Assembly (NCBI GenBank): GCA_020634215.1
Contig: JACKCD010000025.1
Location: forward strand, 27,021 to 91,020
Origin: Ardenticatenaceae bacterium
GTDB taxonomy: Bacteria > Chloroflexota > Anaerolineae > Promineifilales > Promineifilaceae
Reading direction: 5' to 3'
Length of the DNA: 64,000 bases
In this document: positions 9,184 through 17,758 of the stretch, piece after piece
Layout: every line of letters starts with the position of its first letter
Position numbering within the stretch: position 1 is the stretch's first letter
Program-made: the position numbers and the translations under genes
The notes under the pieces: generated by a model
What the model saw: the letters and a program-made list of their open reading frames with translations, nothing else
Database searches by the model: none
What the model was told of the DNA's origin: nothing

Positions 9184-9349
9184 CGAGCCGCCTACAGGTT
9201 ATCATTGGACATTAAAGACCAATAACATACAATTATCGTGCAGTAAACAAGTAAATAATAAATGATTGAGGGTTGGTGAAGCGAAAGCTTAACAATTTGC
9301 TCGTGATTTCCCTACCATCCTTCGTCCATTTTGTTGAGGAGGAAGGCTT

Positions 9350-11086
9350 ATGATTGATACAACAGCCTCGATAGACCTTTCCCAATTGGAACCGGTTTTA
9401 ACAAAATATAACGGCCGTCGGCGCGAGGCACTGCTACCGCTGCTGCATGAGGCGCAGGCCATCTACGGCTGGCTACCAGGTGCTGTGCAGGAGGCGATTG
9501 GCAAAACGCTGCGTGTGCCGTTGGCCGATATTCATGGCGTGGTTGAGTTTTACAGCATGTTTTACAGCGAACCAACGGCACGCCGCGTGATCCGGGTGTG
9601 CGAAGACCCGGCTTGTTCGCTGGCAAATGCCCAAGGGGTGATGGCGGCGATTGAGGCCAAGCTGGGCATCCACCACGGCGAAACAAGTGCCGATGGCTTG
9701 GTGACGCTGGAGCATGTGCCTTGTTTGGGGATGTGTGAGTTGGCTCCGGTGGCGTTGGATGGCGAACGGCCGTTTGGACACCTCACCCCCAACACCATTG
9801 ACGACTTTCTTAACGGAACCCACCCTGAAGCCGCTGCCCAGCCCTATGGTGAACCCATGTGGACCTTGGCTCGCGTAGGCAAAGTAGATCCGGGAAGCCT
9901 CGATGATTACCAAACCCACGGCGGCTACCAGGCTCTTGCCAAAGCGGTGGCAATGGGGCCAGATGCCCTGATTGAACTGGCTGACAAAAGCGGCATTTTG
10001 GGGCGCGGCGGGGCCATGTTTCCGCTGGGGCGCAAATGGTTCTTCACGCGGGGGGCGGCCGGGAAGCCCAGCCAAAAACACATTGTGGTAAACGCCGACG
10101 AAAGCGAGCCTGGCACTTTCAAAGATCGCTGCTTGCTGGAAGAAGATCCCTTTGCCGTGGTTGAGGCGACAACAGTGGCGGCTCTGGCCGTCGGAGCCGA
10201 AAACGGCTGGATTTTTGTGCGCGGCGAATATCCCCGTGCCGTAAGCCGCTTGCGCGAGGCCGTGCGGCAGGCAAGAGATGCGGGGTATTTGGGACGCAAT
10301 ATTTTAGGGCAAGAGGGTTTCAACTTTGACATAGAAGTGCGCGTAGGAGCCGGTGCCTACATTTGCGGCGAGGAAACAGCCTTGTTTGAGGCAATAGAAG
10401 GCAAGCGGGGTTTCCCGCGCATCAAGCCGCCGTTCCCCACCACGCATGGGCTGTTTGGGCAGCCAACCTCGATCAACAATGTGGAGACGCTGGTGGCGGT
10501 GCTGTCGGTGCTGACGCAGGGATTGGAAGCGTGGCAAGCGATTGGCACGGCCAAGTCGCCGGGCAGCAAGCTGTTCTGCCTGAGCGGGCATGTGGCAAAG
10601 CCAGGGGTGTATGAAATTCCCTTTGGCAAAACCATCCGTGAGTTGATTGAGATGGCGGGTGGGGTGCCGGGCGGCAAGGCGATTCAGGCGGTGTTGATGG
10701 GGGGCGCGGCTGGGGCGTTTGTGAAGCCCGATGAGCTGGATATGCCGCTGACCTATGAAGATGCCCGGTCGCGGAACATTCCGCTGGGGTCGGGTGTGGT
10801 GATGGTCTTTGATGAAACGGCCGATTTGCGCCAGACGCTCTATGAATTGAGCCGCTTTTTTGCCCATGAAAGCTGTGGCAAATGTTTCCCTTGCCAGCTT
10901 GGGTCGCAGCGGCAAATGGAAATTTGGGATCGGATTGCCCATAATGGGGGGGCGAAGGCGACGGATAAGCAGGTTCTGCTGGATGTGGGCTTTACGATGA
11001 CGGAAACGTCGCTGTGTGGGCTGGGGCAAACGGCCGCTTCGGCGGTGCTGACGGCGTTGCAGCGGTGGCCGGAGTTGGCGGAGTAG
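9350..11086 (+). CDS. NuoE-NuoF fusion, NAD- and FMN-binding subunit of a formate dehydrogenase
   Basis: The 578-residue protein joins a thioredoxin-like [2Fe-2S] domain (NuoE/FdsG type) to a NuoF/FdsB-type domain. Cys 84 and 89 (CEDPAC) and Cys 125 and 129 (CLGMC) form the [2Fe-2S] site. The second part shows GRGGAMFPLGRKW (NADH/FMN), NADESEPGTFKDR, and the C-terminal [4Fe-4S] set ESCGKCFPCQ...SLCGLG. It would pass electrons between formate-derived iron-sulfur clusters and NAD. The downstream genes fdhD, a NuoG-like ferredoxin and FdhA place it in a soluble NAD-dependent formate dehydrogenase, not complex I. Fusion of the two subunits as in HoxF-type proteins fits. Confidence 0.88.
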   Translation: MIDTTASIDLSQLEPVLTKYNGRRREALLPLLHEAQAIYGWLPGAVQEAIGKTLRVPLADIHGVVEFYSMFYSEPTARRVIRVCEDPACSLANAQGVMAAIEAKLGIHHGETSADGLVTLEHVPCLGMCELAPVALDGERPFGHLTPNTIDDFLNGTHPEAAAQPYGEPMWTLARVGKVDPGSLDDYQTHGGYQALAKAVAMGPDALIELADKSGILGRGGAMFPLGRKWFFTRGAAGKPSQKHIVVNADESEPGTFKDRCLLEEDPFAVVEATTVAALAVGAENGWIFVRGEYPRAVSRLREAVRQARDAGYLGRNILGQEGFNFDIEVRVGAGAYICGEETALFEAIEGKRGFPRIKPPFPTTHGLFGQPTSINNVETLVAVLSVLTQGLEAWQAIGTAKSPGSKLFCLSGHVAKPGVYEIPFGKTIRELIEMAGGVPGGKAIQAVLMGGAAGAFVKPDELDMPLTYEDARSRNIPLGSGVVMVFDETADLRQTLYELSRFFAHESCGKCFPCQLGSQRQMEIWDRIAHNGGAKATDKQVLLDVGFTMTETSLCGLGQTAASAVLTALQRWPELAE

Positions 11087-11881
11087 ATGGCAACTGGGGT
11101 GAGAGATGTTGGGAAAACGGCCGTTTCTCCCACCCACTACATCAGCATTGCCACTGGCGTGCCCCAGCCCATCGAGGCCGAAATTGTCACCGAGACCCAA
11201 GCCTGCATCTCGGTCAACGGCTTCGAGCTTGCCATCTTTATGTGTTCGCCCAATGACCTGGACAAGCTGGCGTTGGGCTTTCTTTACAACGAAAATATCA
11301 TCAGCAGCCTGGCCGATGTTCGCTCGCTGCATCTTTCCAAAAGCAACTGCGTGGATGTGTGGCTCCACACCGCCGACTTTGAACCACCCAAGCGGTTGAT
11401 TGTGACGGCCGGCTGTGGCGGCGGTGTGACCTTCGATGACTTATCGGCGCAACACGCCCCACTCCAAACCACTGCCCAAGCCACACCGCAGCAGCTTGCC
11501 GAATTGATGCGACAGATGCACTTGGGTGCTGAACTGTATCAGCGGGCGCGGGGCATTCATACGGCTGTGCTGGCAACACCAGAAAAGGTTTTGTTGCAAG
11601 TCGAAGACATTGGGCGGCATAACTGCCTCGACAAGCTACGCGGAGCCGCCCTGGTGGATGGCATTGCCACTGAAGGGTGCATTTTATTCAGCAGCGGCCG
11701 CATTAGCAGCGAAATGATCAACAAAGCGCGGCGGTTGGGAACCCCTATCGTTTGTTCCCGCACCTCGCCCACCAGCCTTTCGGTGGCTCTGGCCGAAGCG
11801 TGGAACATCACCATTGTCGCCTACTTGCGCCAAGATCGGATGCGAATCTATACTCACCCAGAGCGGGTTTTGTTTGAATAG
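11087..11881 (+). CDS. fdhD: Formate dehydrogenase accessory sulfurtransferase FdhD
   Basis: FdhD transfers sulfur from the cysteine desulfurase to the molybdenum cofactor of formate dehydrogenase. Family signatures are present: NDLDKLALGFLYNE, a conserved Cys segment VTAGCGGGV (about residue 108), EDIGRHNCLDKLRG and ISSEMINKARRLGTPIVCSR. Only one Cys is found where many homologues have a CxxC pair. The ATG directly follows the stop of the NuoEF gene, so the two are translationally linked. The first dozen residues (RDVGKTAVSPT) contain an AACGGCCGTT site and could be dispensable. Confidence 0.92.
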   Translation: MATGVRDVGKTAVSPTHYISIATGVPQPIEAEIVTETQACISVNGFELAIFMCSPNDLDKLALGFLYNENIISSLADVRSLHLSKSNCVDVWLHTADFEPPKRLIVTAGCGGGVTFDDLSAQHAPLQTTAQATPQQLAELMRQMHLGAELYQRARGIHTAVLATPEKVLLQVEDIGRHNCLDKLRGAALVDGIATEGCILFSSGRISSEMINKARRLGTPIVCSRTSPTSLSVALAEAWNITIVAYLRQDRMRIYTHPERVLFE

Positions 11882-11890
11882 GGAGAAAAA

Positions 11891-12598
11891 ATGAGCGAAA
11901 CTGTTACCCTAAAGATTGATGGTCGGGAAGTGACCGTGCCGAAAGGAACGACAATTCTGGATGCGGCGGCGCAAATTGGGATTGAAATTCCTGTCATTTG
12001 TTATCATCCCCATTTGACGGCCAATGGGCTATGCCGTATTTGTTCGGTTGACGCTGGTTTTCGGACGCAGTTGGCGGCGTGTGTGACGGCGTGCGCAGAT
12101 GGGATGGATATTCAAACCAGAAGCGAAGATGTGGTGCGCGGCCGGCGTACTATTTTGGAGATGCTCAACTCGACCATTACCCTGGACGAGGCACCCGAAA
12201 TTTTGGAACTGGTTGAGGAGTACGATGCCGACACCGGCCGTTTTGCTGAGGGCAAGCGGCGCGAGTCGCCCGTCTATGACGACAACCCGTTTTATATCCG
12301 TGATTACAATCAGTGTATCAACTGCTGGCGCTGTGTGCAGGTGTGTGCCGACGATGCCCAATTCACCTATGCCCTCAGCTTTGATGGGCGTGGTTTTGAA
12401 ACGCGCATTGGTACCTTCCAGGGATATGGTATGACCGACACGACCTGTGTGTTTTGCGGTCAATGTGTGGGAGCTTGCCCCACAGGAGCTTTAAAACCAA
12501 AGCGACAGGCATTGCTGGAACAGGGAATTGACCCAGACGAAATTTTTTACCAAACGCGGCGTGGCCGTAAGAAGCGGTCGGAAGAAGCGGGTGGATGA
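11891..12598 (+). CDS. Iron-sulfur subunit, NuoG N-terminal / HoxU type
   Basis: The 235-residue electron-transfer protein has an N-terminal [2Fe-2S] ferredoxin domain (CYHPHLTANGLCRIC and CVTAC) and two C-terminal [4Fe-4S] motifs (CINCWRCVQVC and CVFCGQCVGACP). The His-Cys cluster region usual between them in NuoG, FdsA and HoxU is replaced by a Cys-free segment (NSTITLDEAPEILEL), so that one cluster appears to be missing. It would link the FdhA cofactor to the NuoEF fusion. The gene starts 9 bases after fdhD with GGGAG ahead of the ATG. Confidence 0.85.
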   Translation: MSETVTLKIDGREVTVPKGTTILDAAAQIGIEIPVICYHPHLTANGLCRICSVDAGFRTQLAACVTACADGMDIQTRSEDVVRGRRTILEMLNSTITLDEAPEILELVEEYDADTGRFAEGKRRESPVYDDNPFYIRDYNQCINCWRCVQVCADDAQFTYALSFDGRGFETRIGTFQGYGMTDTTCVFCGQCVGACPTGALKPKRQALLEQGIDPDEIFYQTRRGRKKRSEEAGG

Positions 12599-12614
12599 TT
12601 GAGGCAAGAGATGG

Positions 12615-12673
12615 GGAGATTGGAGATTAGAGATTGAAGGTATTATGACTTCAATCTCCAATCTCCAATCTCC
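12615..12673. repeat. Heptad-unit inverted repeat (GGAGATT type)
   Basis: The left arm is built of 7-bp units GGAGATT, GGAGATT, AGAGATT; the right arm is the complement. The hairpin lies between the iron-sulfur subunit and fdhA. Its right arm could be misread as an N-terminal extension of FdhA. Relatives lie at 46826, 47372 and 49988. Confidence 0.85.
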
Positions 12674-12701
12674 AATTGTTAGACGGAGGCGGTTATTTAT
12701 T

Positions 12702-14873
12702 ATGCTTACCCCTGATAGAACTGTTAGAACAACTTGCCCATATTGTGGCGTGGGCTGCCAAATGCATTTACAGGTAAAGGATGACTATATTTATGCGGTG
12801 GAGGCTCCTTTTGATGCGGCTCCCAACTATGGGATGCTGTGCGTGAAGGGGCGGTTTGGCACCGACTATGTAAAGCATCCGGGGCGGGTTAAAACGCCGC
12901 TAATTCGGACGAACCGTGAAGAGGGACGTAGTGCCAAGCCAGTGTGGCGCGAGGCAAGTTGGGACGAGGCACTTGACTTGGTAGCCGATGAGCTAGTGCG
13001 GATTGCTAAAACGCACGGTGGTGATGCCATTGCTAGCTATGCCAGTGCCAAGGCAACTAACGAGGACAACTACATCTATCAGAAGCTGATGCGGGCGTTG
13101 ATTGGAACGAACAACGTTGACCACTGCGCCCGGCTGTGCCATGCGGGGTCGGTGACGGGGTTGCAACTGTCCATTGGCTCCAGCGCCATGTCCAATTCCA
13201 TTGGCGAGATGGAGAATTTGGAGGCGTTTATTGTCACGGGGTCGAACACGACCGAAACGCATCCCGTTATTTCCAACTTTTTGAAGCGAGCGGTGCGAAA
13301 GAATGGTGCTAAGCTGATTGTGGTGGATCCGCGTCGGATTGAGATGACGGATCATGCGGAACTGTGGCTGCGGCAAAATCCGGGAACAGATGTGGCGGTA
13401 TTCCAAGCAATGGCGCACGTTGTTGTCAAAGAAGAGTTGTTTGATGAAGATTTTATTGCCCAACGGACGGAAGGGTTTAATGAGTACGTTGAGTCGCTGG
13501 AGCAGTATACGCCAGAATGGGCGGAGACAGTAAGCGGGGTGCCGGCCGACGATATTCGGGAAGCGGCGCGAATTTATGCCAAAGCCGAACGGGCGGCTAT
13601 TTATTGGGGAATGGGGATTAGCCAAAGCACCCACGGCACAGACAACACGCTCTCGCTGGTAAATTTGGCGATGATGTGTGGACATTTGGGCAAGTCTGGC
13701 ACGGGTGTGAACCCGCTGCGGGGGCAAAACAATGTGCAGGGTTGCTCGGATAGCGGCGGGCTGCCAAATGTTTTTACGGCTTACCAGCGGGTGGATGACC
13801 CGAAGGTGAAGGGGAAGTTTGAGCAGCATTGGGGAACAACGCTGAACCCGATACCGGGGCTGACGGCGACGGAAATGGTGACGGCGGCAGTGGACAAGTC
13901 GGTGCGAGGGATGTTTGTGCTGGGTGAAAACCCGATGATGAGCGAACCAAACCAGACACACACACGCCACGCGCTGGAGCAGCTTGAGTTTTTGGTGTGT
14001 CAAGATATTTTCCTGAACGAGACGGGTGAGTTGGCGGATGTAATTTTGCCAGCGACGAGTTTTGCGGAGAAGGATGGGACGTTTACGAATTCGGATCGGC
14101 GGATTCAGCGCTGCCGAACGGCCGTTCCGCCCGTAGGTAACTCCCGACCCGACTGGGACATTTTGTGCGATTTAGGTCGCCGGATTGAGCAGCGTTTAGG
14201 CAAAACGCTCACCAATGGCTTTGATTTTGACAGCCCAGCCGCCATTTGGGAAGAAATGCGCCAGGTGACACCCGAATTCTGGGGCATTGATTATGACCGA
14301 CTGGAGCGCGAGGGGGGCGTGCATTGGCCCTGCCCCAGCTTTGACCACCCTGGCACCCCGTTCCTCTTTGCCGACAGCTTCCCTCGTGGCAAGGGGAAGT
14401 TCTGGGAAGTGACCTATGGCACCGAATCGGAACAGCCTGATGAAGATTATCCGCTTAATCTAAGCACGGGGCGGGTGCTCTACCATTGGAGCGGCAGTAC
14501 GATGACGGGGCGTTCGCGGCTGGAGGAGATTTACCCAGAGGCCACGTGTGAGATGCACCCGGTGGATGCTGCCGAGATGGGGCTAGAAACGGGCAATTGG
14601 GTGCGGGTTAGCTCGCGGCGTGGAGCCATTCAACTGCGGCTGCTGGTGACAGAGCGGTCACCACGGCGCACCATTTTTGTGCCGTTCCACTTTGCCGAGG
14701 CGGCGGCAAACATGCTGACGTTGGATCGAGTTGATGGGCGGGCGAAGATTCCGGATTATAAGAATACGGCCGTTAAAATTGAAAAGATTGCGCCACCAAA
14801 AGGACTGGAAGCCGGGTACGACGAGCCACTTTTTGACCGTGGGGCAATAAAAGATCCCGTTCAAATCCACTGA
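12702..14873 (+). CDS. fdhA: Formate dehydrogenase catalytic subunit, molybdenum/tungsten bis-MGD, cysteine type
   Basis: This enzyme oxidises formate to CO2 (possibly reversibly) at a Mo/W-bis-pyranopterin site. The N-terminal [4Fe-4S] motif reads CPYCGVGC...LCVKG. The residue corresponding to selenocysteine 140 of E. coli FdhF is Cys 146 in ARLCHAGSVTGL, followed by the usual pterin-binding domains (GSNTTETHPV, WGMGISQSTHGT, GENPMMSEPN) and a C-terminal molybdopterin dinucleotide domain (LSTGRVLYHWSGSTMTGRS). It has 723 residues from this ATG. An upstream in-frame ATG at 12645 would add 19 residues that are translated repeat sequence and is rejected. It is the last gene of the operon; a strong terminator follows. 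Confidence 0.92.
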   Translation: MLTPDRTVRTTCPYCGVGCQMHLQVKDDYIYAVEAPFDAAPNYGMLCVKGRFGTDYVKHPGRVKTPLIRTNREEGRSAKPVWREASWDEALDLVADELVRIAKTHGGDAIASYASAKATNEDNYIYQKLMRALIGTNNVDHCARLCHAGSVTGLQLSIGSSAMSNSIGEMENLEAFIVTGSNTTETHPVISNFLKRAVRKNGAKLIVVDPRRIEMTDHAELWLRQNPGTDVAVFQAMAHVVVKEELFDEDFIAQRTEGFNEYVESLEQYTPEWAETVSGVPADDIREAARIYAKAERAAIYWGMGISQSTHGTDNTLSLVNLAMMCGHLGKSGTGVNPLRGQNNVQGCSDSGGLPNVFTAYQRVDDPKVKGKFEQHWGTTLNPIPGLTATEMVTAAVDKSVRGMFVLGENPMMSEPNQTHTRHALEQLEFLVCQDIFLNETGELADVILPATSFAEKDGTFTNSDRRIQRCRTAVPPVGNSRPDWDILCDLGRRIEQRLGKTLTNGFDFDSPAAIWEEMRQVTPEFWGIDYDRLEREGGVHWPCPSFDHPGTPFLFADSFPRGKGKFWEVTYGTESEQPDEDYPLNLSTGRVLYHWSGSTMTGRSRLEEIYPEATCEMHPVDAAEMGLETGNWVRVSSRRGAIQLRLLVTERSPRRTIFVPFHFAEAAANMLTLDRVDGRAKIPDYKNTAVKIEKIAPPKGLEAGYDEPLFDRGAIKDPVQIH

Positions 14874-14921
14874 TTGACAGAACCTCAACGCTTGACTTAG
14901 AATCCATATAGAGTTGAAGCC

Positions 14922-14953
14922 AAAAGGCTGGAGATAAAAATCTCCAGCCTTTT
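14922..14953 (+). terminator. Intrinsic terminator of the formate dehydrogenase operon
   Basis: AAAAGGCTGGAGAT and its perfect complement form a 14-bp stem with loop AAAA, ending in TTTT. It closes the operon that starts at 9350. Confidence 0.88.
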
Positions 14954-15056
14954 GTGTATGTATTTGCAATATCCGGGGGTATAATGACTGTGAGAGGGTA
15001 GGCCAAAGCCTTCTGAGAGCGGCTAGGCAAAAGATACAAAAGCATAGGGCAAGTTT

Positions 15057-17675
15057 ATGAGCATGTTAGCAAGGCTAAACGCCTTTTTACGGCCGCCTGT
15101 TTTAGGTAGCGAACAAGAGACACGTTCTGCTTTCTTTTTGTATGTGCTGATTTCGGTGGGAGCGATAGTTGCGTTTTTCCTTACTGTTGGCTTTTATCTT
15201 TCTGGCACATTAGATACATTTCGTGCTGTCCTCATGGGGCTATTTTTAGGTGCCTTTTTGGTCGCTTATTTCATGCTTCATGCAAGACAAATAAAAGGTG
15301 CCAGCTATCTTTTTTTGAGTACTTTGCTCATTTTGATGGGGGGAGCCATTGTTTTCACGGGTGGTTTGAATGCAACCGCATATAGTTCGCTGCTGCTGCT
15401 TATTTTTTGTACAGGGCTGTTGTTGGGGCGACGGGCGATGATGGTTGTCGCAGGTGCGATAGCGTTGTTTACCTTGGGGCTGGCATTGTTAGAATACTTG
15501 GGGTTGATGCCAACTATCCGCGGGCCACAGACTTGGCTAACCAGAGCAATGACCCAATATGTCAATTTAACAACCATTACTAGCTTTGTCTATTATGCGT
15601 TACGGCGGATTGATGAGGCGTTGGCACGTGCTAACAGCAGTGAGCAGGCGTTGTTAAAACGCAATGAGCAGCTTTTGCAAGAGGTGCAGGAGCGTAAACA
15701 GGTGGAACATGCGTTGGCGCACAATAATGCGTTGCTGCAAGCGACGTTTAATGCGGTGCCGGATGGGATATTGGTAGTGGATTTGGATCAGCAGTTTGTT
15801 GCCACAAACGGCCGTTTCCGTGAAATGTGGGGGGTTCCTGAAGATGTGCATGATGCCGAGGAGGCTCGCAAAATCGTTCGCGGCAAGTTAATAGATTATC
15901 AAACTCTCGATCAGCAGGTTCGCAACAGCTACGCCGATCCCAACCGTGAACGCTATATGATCATCGAGATGAAAGATGGCACCATCTTTGAGAGCTTTTC
16001 CCTGCCGCAAATGATCGATGGTGTTCCTGTGGGGCGCGTTTGGACCTATCGTGATGTGACGCTGCTAAAGCAGGCCGAACGCATTGCCCGCGCCAGCGAA
16101 CGGCAATTTCGTGATCTGTTTGAAATGGCACCCATTGGCATGGCAATTACCGACCTGGACGGGAAGTTTTTACAGGTCAACCCCGCTTTTTGCCGCACCG
16201 TTGGCTATAGCTCCGATGAGCTTTTTCAACGAACCTTTGCCCAAATCACCCACCCCGACGATTTAGAAACTAATTTGGCCTTTTATCGGCAATTGATCAA
16301 TGGGGAAATTCCTGCGTATCAATATGAGAAACGGTACATTCGCAAGGATGGAACGGCCGTTTACGTATTTATGCAAGTATCCGCCATTCACGACAGCCAA
16401 GACCTCCCCGAAAGGCTAGTGGCCCAAGTTGTTGACTTAACCGAATTGCGCCAGGCGGAAGAGTCATTGCGGCAGGCACAAAAGCTGGAAAGTCTGGGCT
16501 TGATGTCGGGCGGCATTGCCCACGATTTCAACAACCTACTCACCGCCATGCTCACCCAGGCATCTCTGGCACAAGCCAAGCTGCCCGACGATAGCCCTGC
16601 CTTGCGTCACATTCACCGCATGATAGAGGCTTCTCAGCGGGCAGCCAATCTGACCCAGCAGCTACTGACCTTTTCAGGCCGGGGTCAGCGTGAAAGCCAC
16701 CCACTCAGTTTAAATATCCTCATTCAAGAAAACATGCCGCTGCTGGAAGTCGCCGTGCCCAAGGCGGTGCGGCTGGAAACATTACTGCTGCCGCAGCTTC
16801 CGCTTGTTAATGGCGACGAGGGGCAGATGCAGCAGGTAGTGATGAATTTGGTATTAAATGCGGCGGAGGCAATGAATTTGCAGGGGAAACTACAGGAACA
16901 TGAGGGTGAAAACGGCCGTTCTGGCTACATCCAGATCATTACCCAAATGCAAACAGTCACCTCAGCCAAACCCGTGCGCCTGGTGACTGGCGAATGGTTA
17001 TCACCTGGCGATTATGTACGTCTGGACGTGGTAGACAATGGTTCAGGCATGGATGAGGCGACACTCACCAAAATATTCGACCCATTTTTTACGACGAAGA
17101 GCAGTGGGCACGGTCTGGGGTTAGCGACTGTGATGGGTATTGTACGCAGCCATGGTGGCGGAATGCAGGTGTCTAGCAGACTGAAAAAGGGAACCACATT
17201 CCGCATTTTCTTCCCAGCACTGCGGGTGGTCAACGGTTGGGAAAAAGAAGAAACGGCCGTTGTTCCCCCTCTCCATCAAGCCCCCACCGTGTCCACCGAC
17301 TCCAAAATATGCGGCCAAATTCTGGTTATTGATGATGAAGCCCCTGTACGCGAAGCCGTGGTAGATGTGCTGGCCGTAGAAGGCATTCATGTGCTAACAG
17401 CCGAAGATGGTCAAACTGGTATCAATCTCTACCAACAGCAGCAACAAGACATTGCTCTTGTTTTGCTAGACATCGCCATGCCTGGCCTTAGCGGAACCGA
17501 AACCCATGACCGACTGCGTCAAATCTCCCCAACGCTGCCCATCATCCTCTCCTCTGGCTACACCAGCGAACCCACCGATGTTGCCACCGCCCTGCGCCAT
17601 CCACACACAGCCTTCCTGCAAAAGCCATATCGCTGGGATGAACTGCTGGAAAAAATACGGCCGTTTTGCCAATGA
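15057..17675 (+). CDS. Membrane-bound hybrid histidine kinase (6TM-PAS-PAS-HisKA-HATPase-REC)
   Basis: The 872-residue sensor kinase has about six transmembrane helices in residues 20-185, a short coiled coil, two PAS domains (about 225-335 and 345-460), a HisKA domain with the phospho-accepting His in GGIAHDFNNLLTAML (near 482), an HATPase with GHGLGLATVMGIV, and a C-terminal receiver (about 755-872) with Asp in VLLDIAMPGLSG. The HDFNN His-box belongs to the group often found in hybrid kinases. The membrane region has no extracellular loop domain, so it may sense a membrane or small-molecule state. No response regulator gene is adjacent. A second ATG at 15063 is possible. Confidence 0.88.
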   Translation: MSMLARLNAFLRPPVLGSEQETRSAFFLYVLISVGAIVAFFLTVGFYLSGTLDTFRAVLMGLFLGAFLVAYFMLHARQIKGASYLFLSTLLILMGGAIVFTGGLNATAYSSLLLLIFCTGLLLGRRAMMVVAGAIALFTLGLALLEYLGLMPTIRGPQTWLTRAMTQYVNLTTITSFVYYALRRIDEALARANSSEQALLKRNEQLLQEVQERKQVEHALAHNNALLQATFNAVPDGILVVDLDQQFVATNGRFREMWGVPEDVHDAEEARKIVRGKLIDYQTLDQQVRNSYADPNRERYMIIEMKDGTIFESFSLPQMIDGVPVGRVWTYRDVTLLKQAERIARASERQFRDLFEMAPIGMAITDLDGKFLQVNPAFCRTVGYSSDELFQRTFAQITHPDDLETNLAFYRQLINGEIPAYQYEKRYIRKDGTAVYVFMQVSAIHDSQDLPERLVAQVVDLTELRQAEESLRQAQKLESLGLMSGGIAHDFNNLLTAMLTQASLAQAKLPDDSPALRHIHRMIEASQRAANLTQQLLTFSGRGQRESHPLSLNILIQENMPLLEVAVPKAVRLETLLLPQLPLVNGDEGQMQQVVMNLVLNAAEAMNLQGKLQEHEGENGRSGYIQIITQMQTVTSAKPVRLVTGEWLSPGDYVRLDVVDNGSGMDEATLTKIFDPFFTTKSSGHGLGLATVMGIVRSHGGGMQVSSRLKKGTTFRIFFPALRVVNGWEKEETAVVPPLHQAPTVSTDSKICGQILVIDDEAPVREAVVDVLAVEGIHVLTAEDGQTGINLYQQQQQDIALVLLDIAMPGLSGTETHDRLRQISPTLPIILSSGYTSEPTDVATALRHPHTAFLQKPYRWDELLEKIRPFCQ

Positions 17676-17687
17676 ACCCAAACAAAA

Positions 17688-17721
17688 AAGACGTTCAACT
17701 TCTTGAAAAGTTGAACGTCTT
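17688..17721 (-). terminator. Intrinsic terminator for the GH44 gene
   Basis: A 14-bp stem (AAGACGTTCAACTT and its complement) has on the minus strand a T6 tract directly after it. It ends transcription of the minus-strand glycosidase and may also block read-through from the convergent kinase gene. Confidence 0.85.
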
Positions 17722-17758
17722 GGCAAACCTTTCGTGTTAAATCAATCGGCCGGCTAAT

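Noticed and set aside
12645..12701. Upstream ATG extending FdhA by 19 residues
   Set aside because: The extension is translated from the right arm of a heptad hairpin repeat; the ATG at 12702 begins the conserved protein.
12993..14003. Minus-strand open frame opposite fdhA
   Set aside because: It is fully antisense to a conserved enzyme and His/Arg-rich, as expected from a reverse frame.
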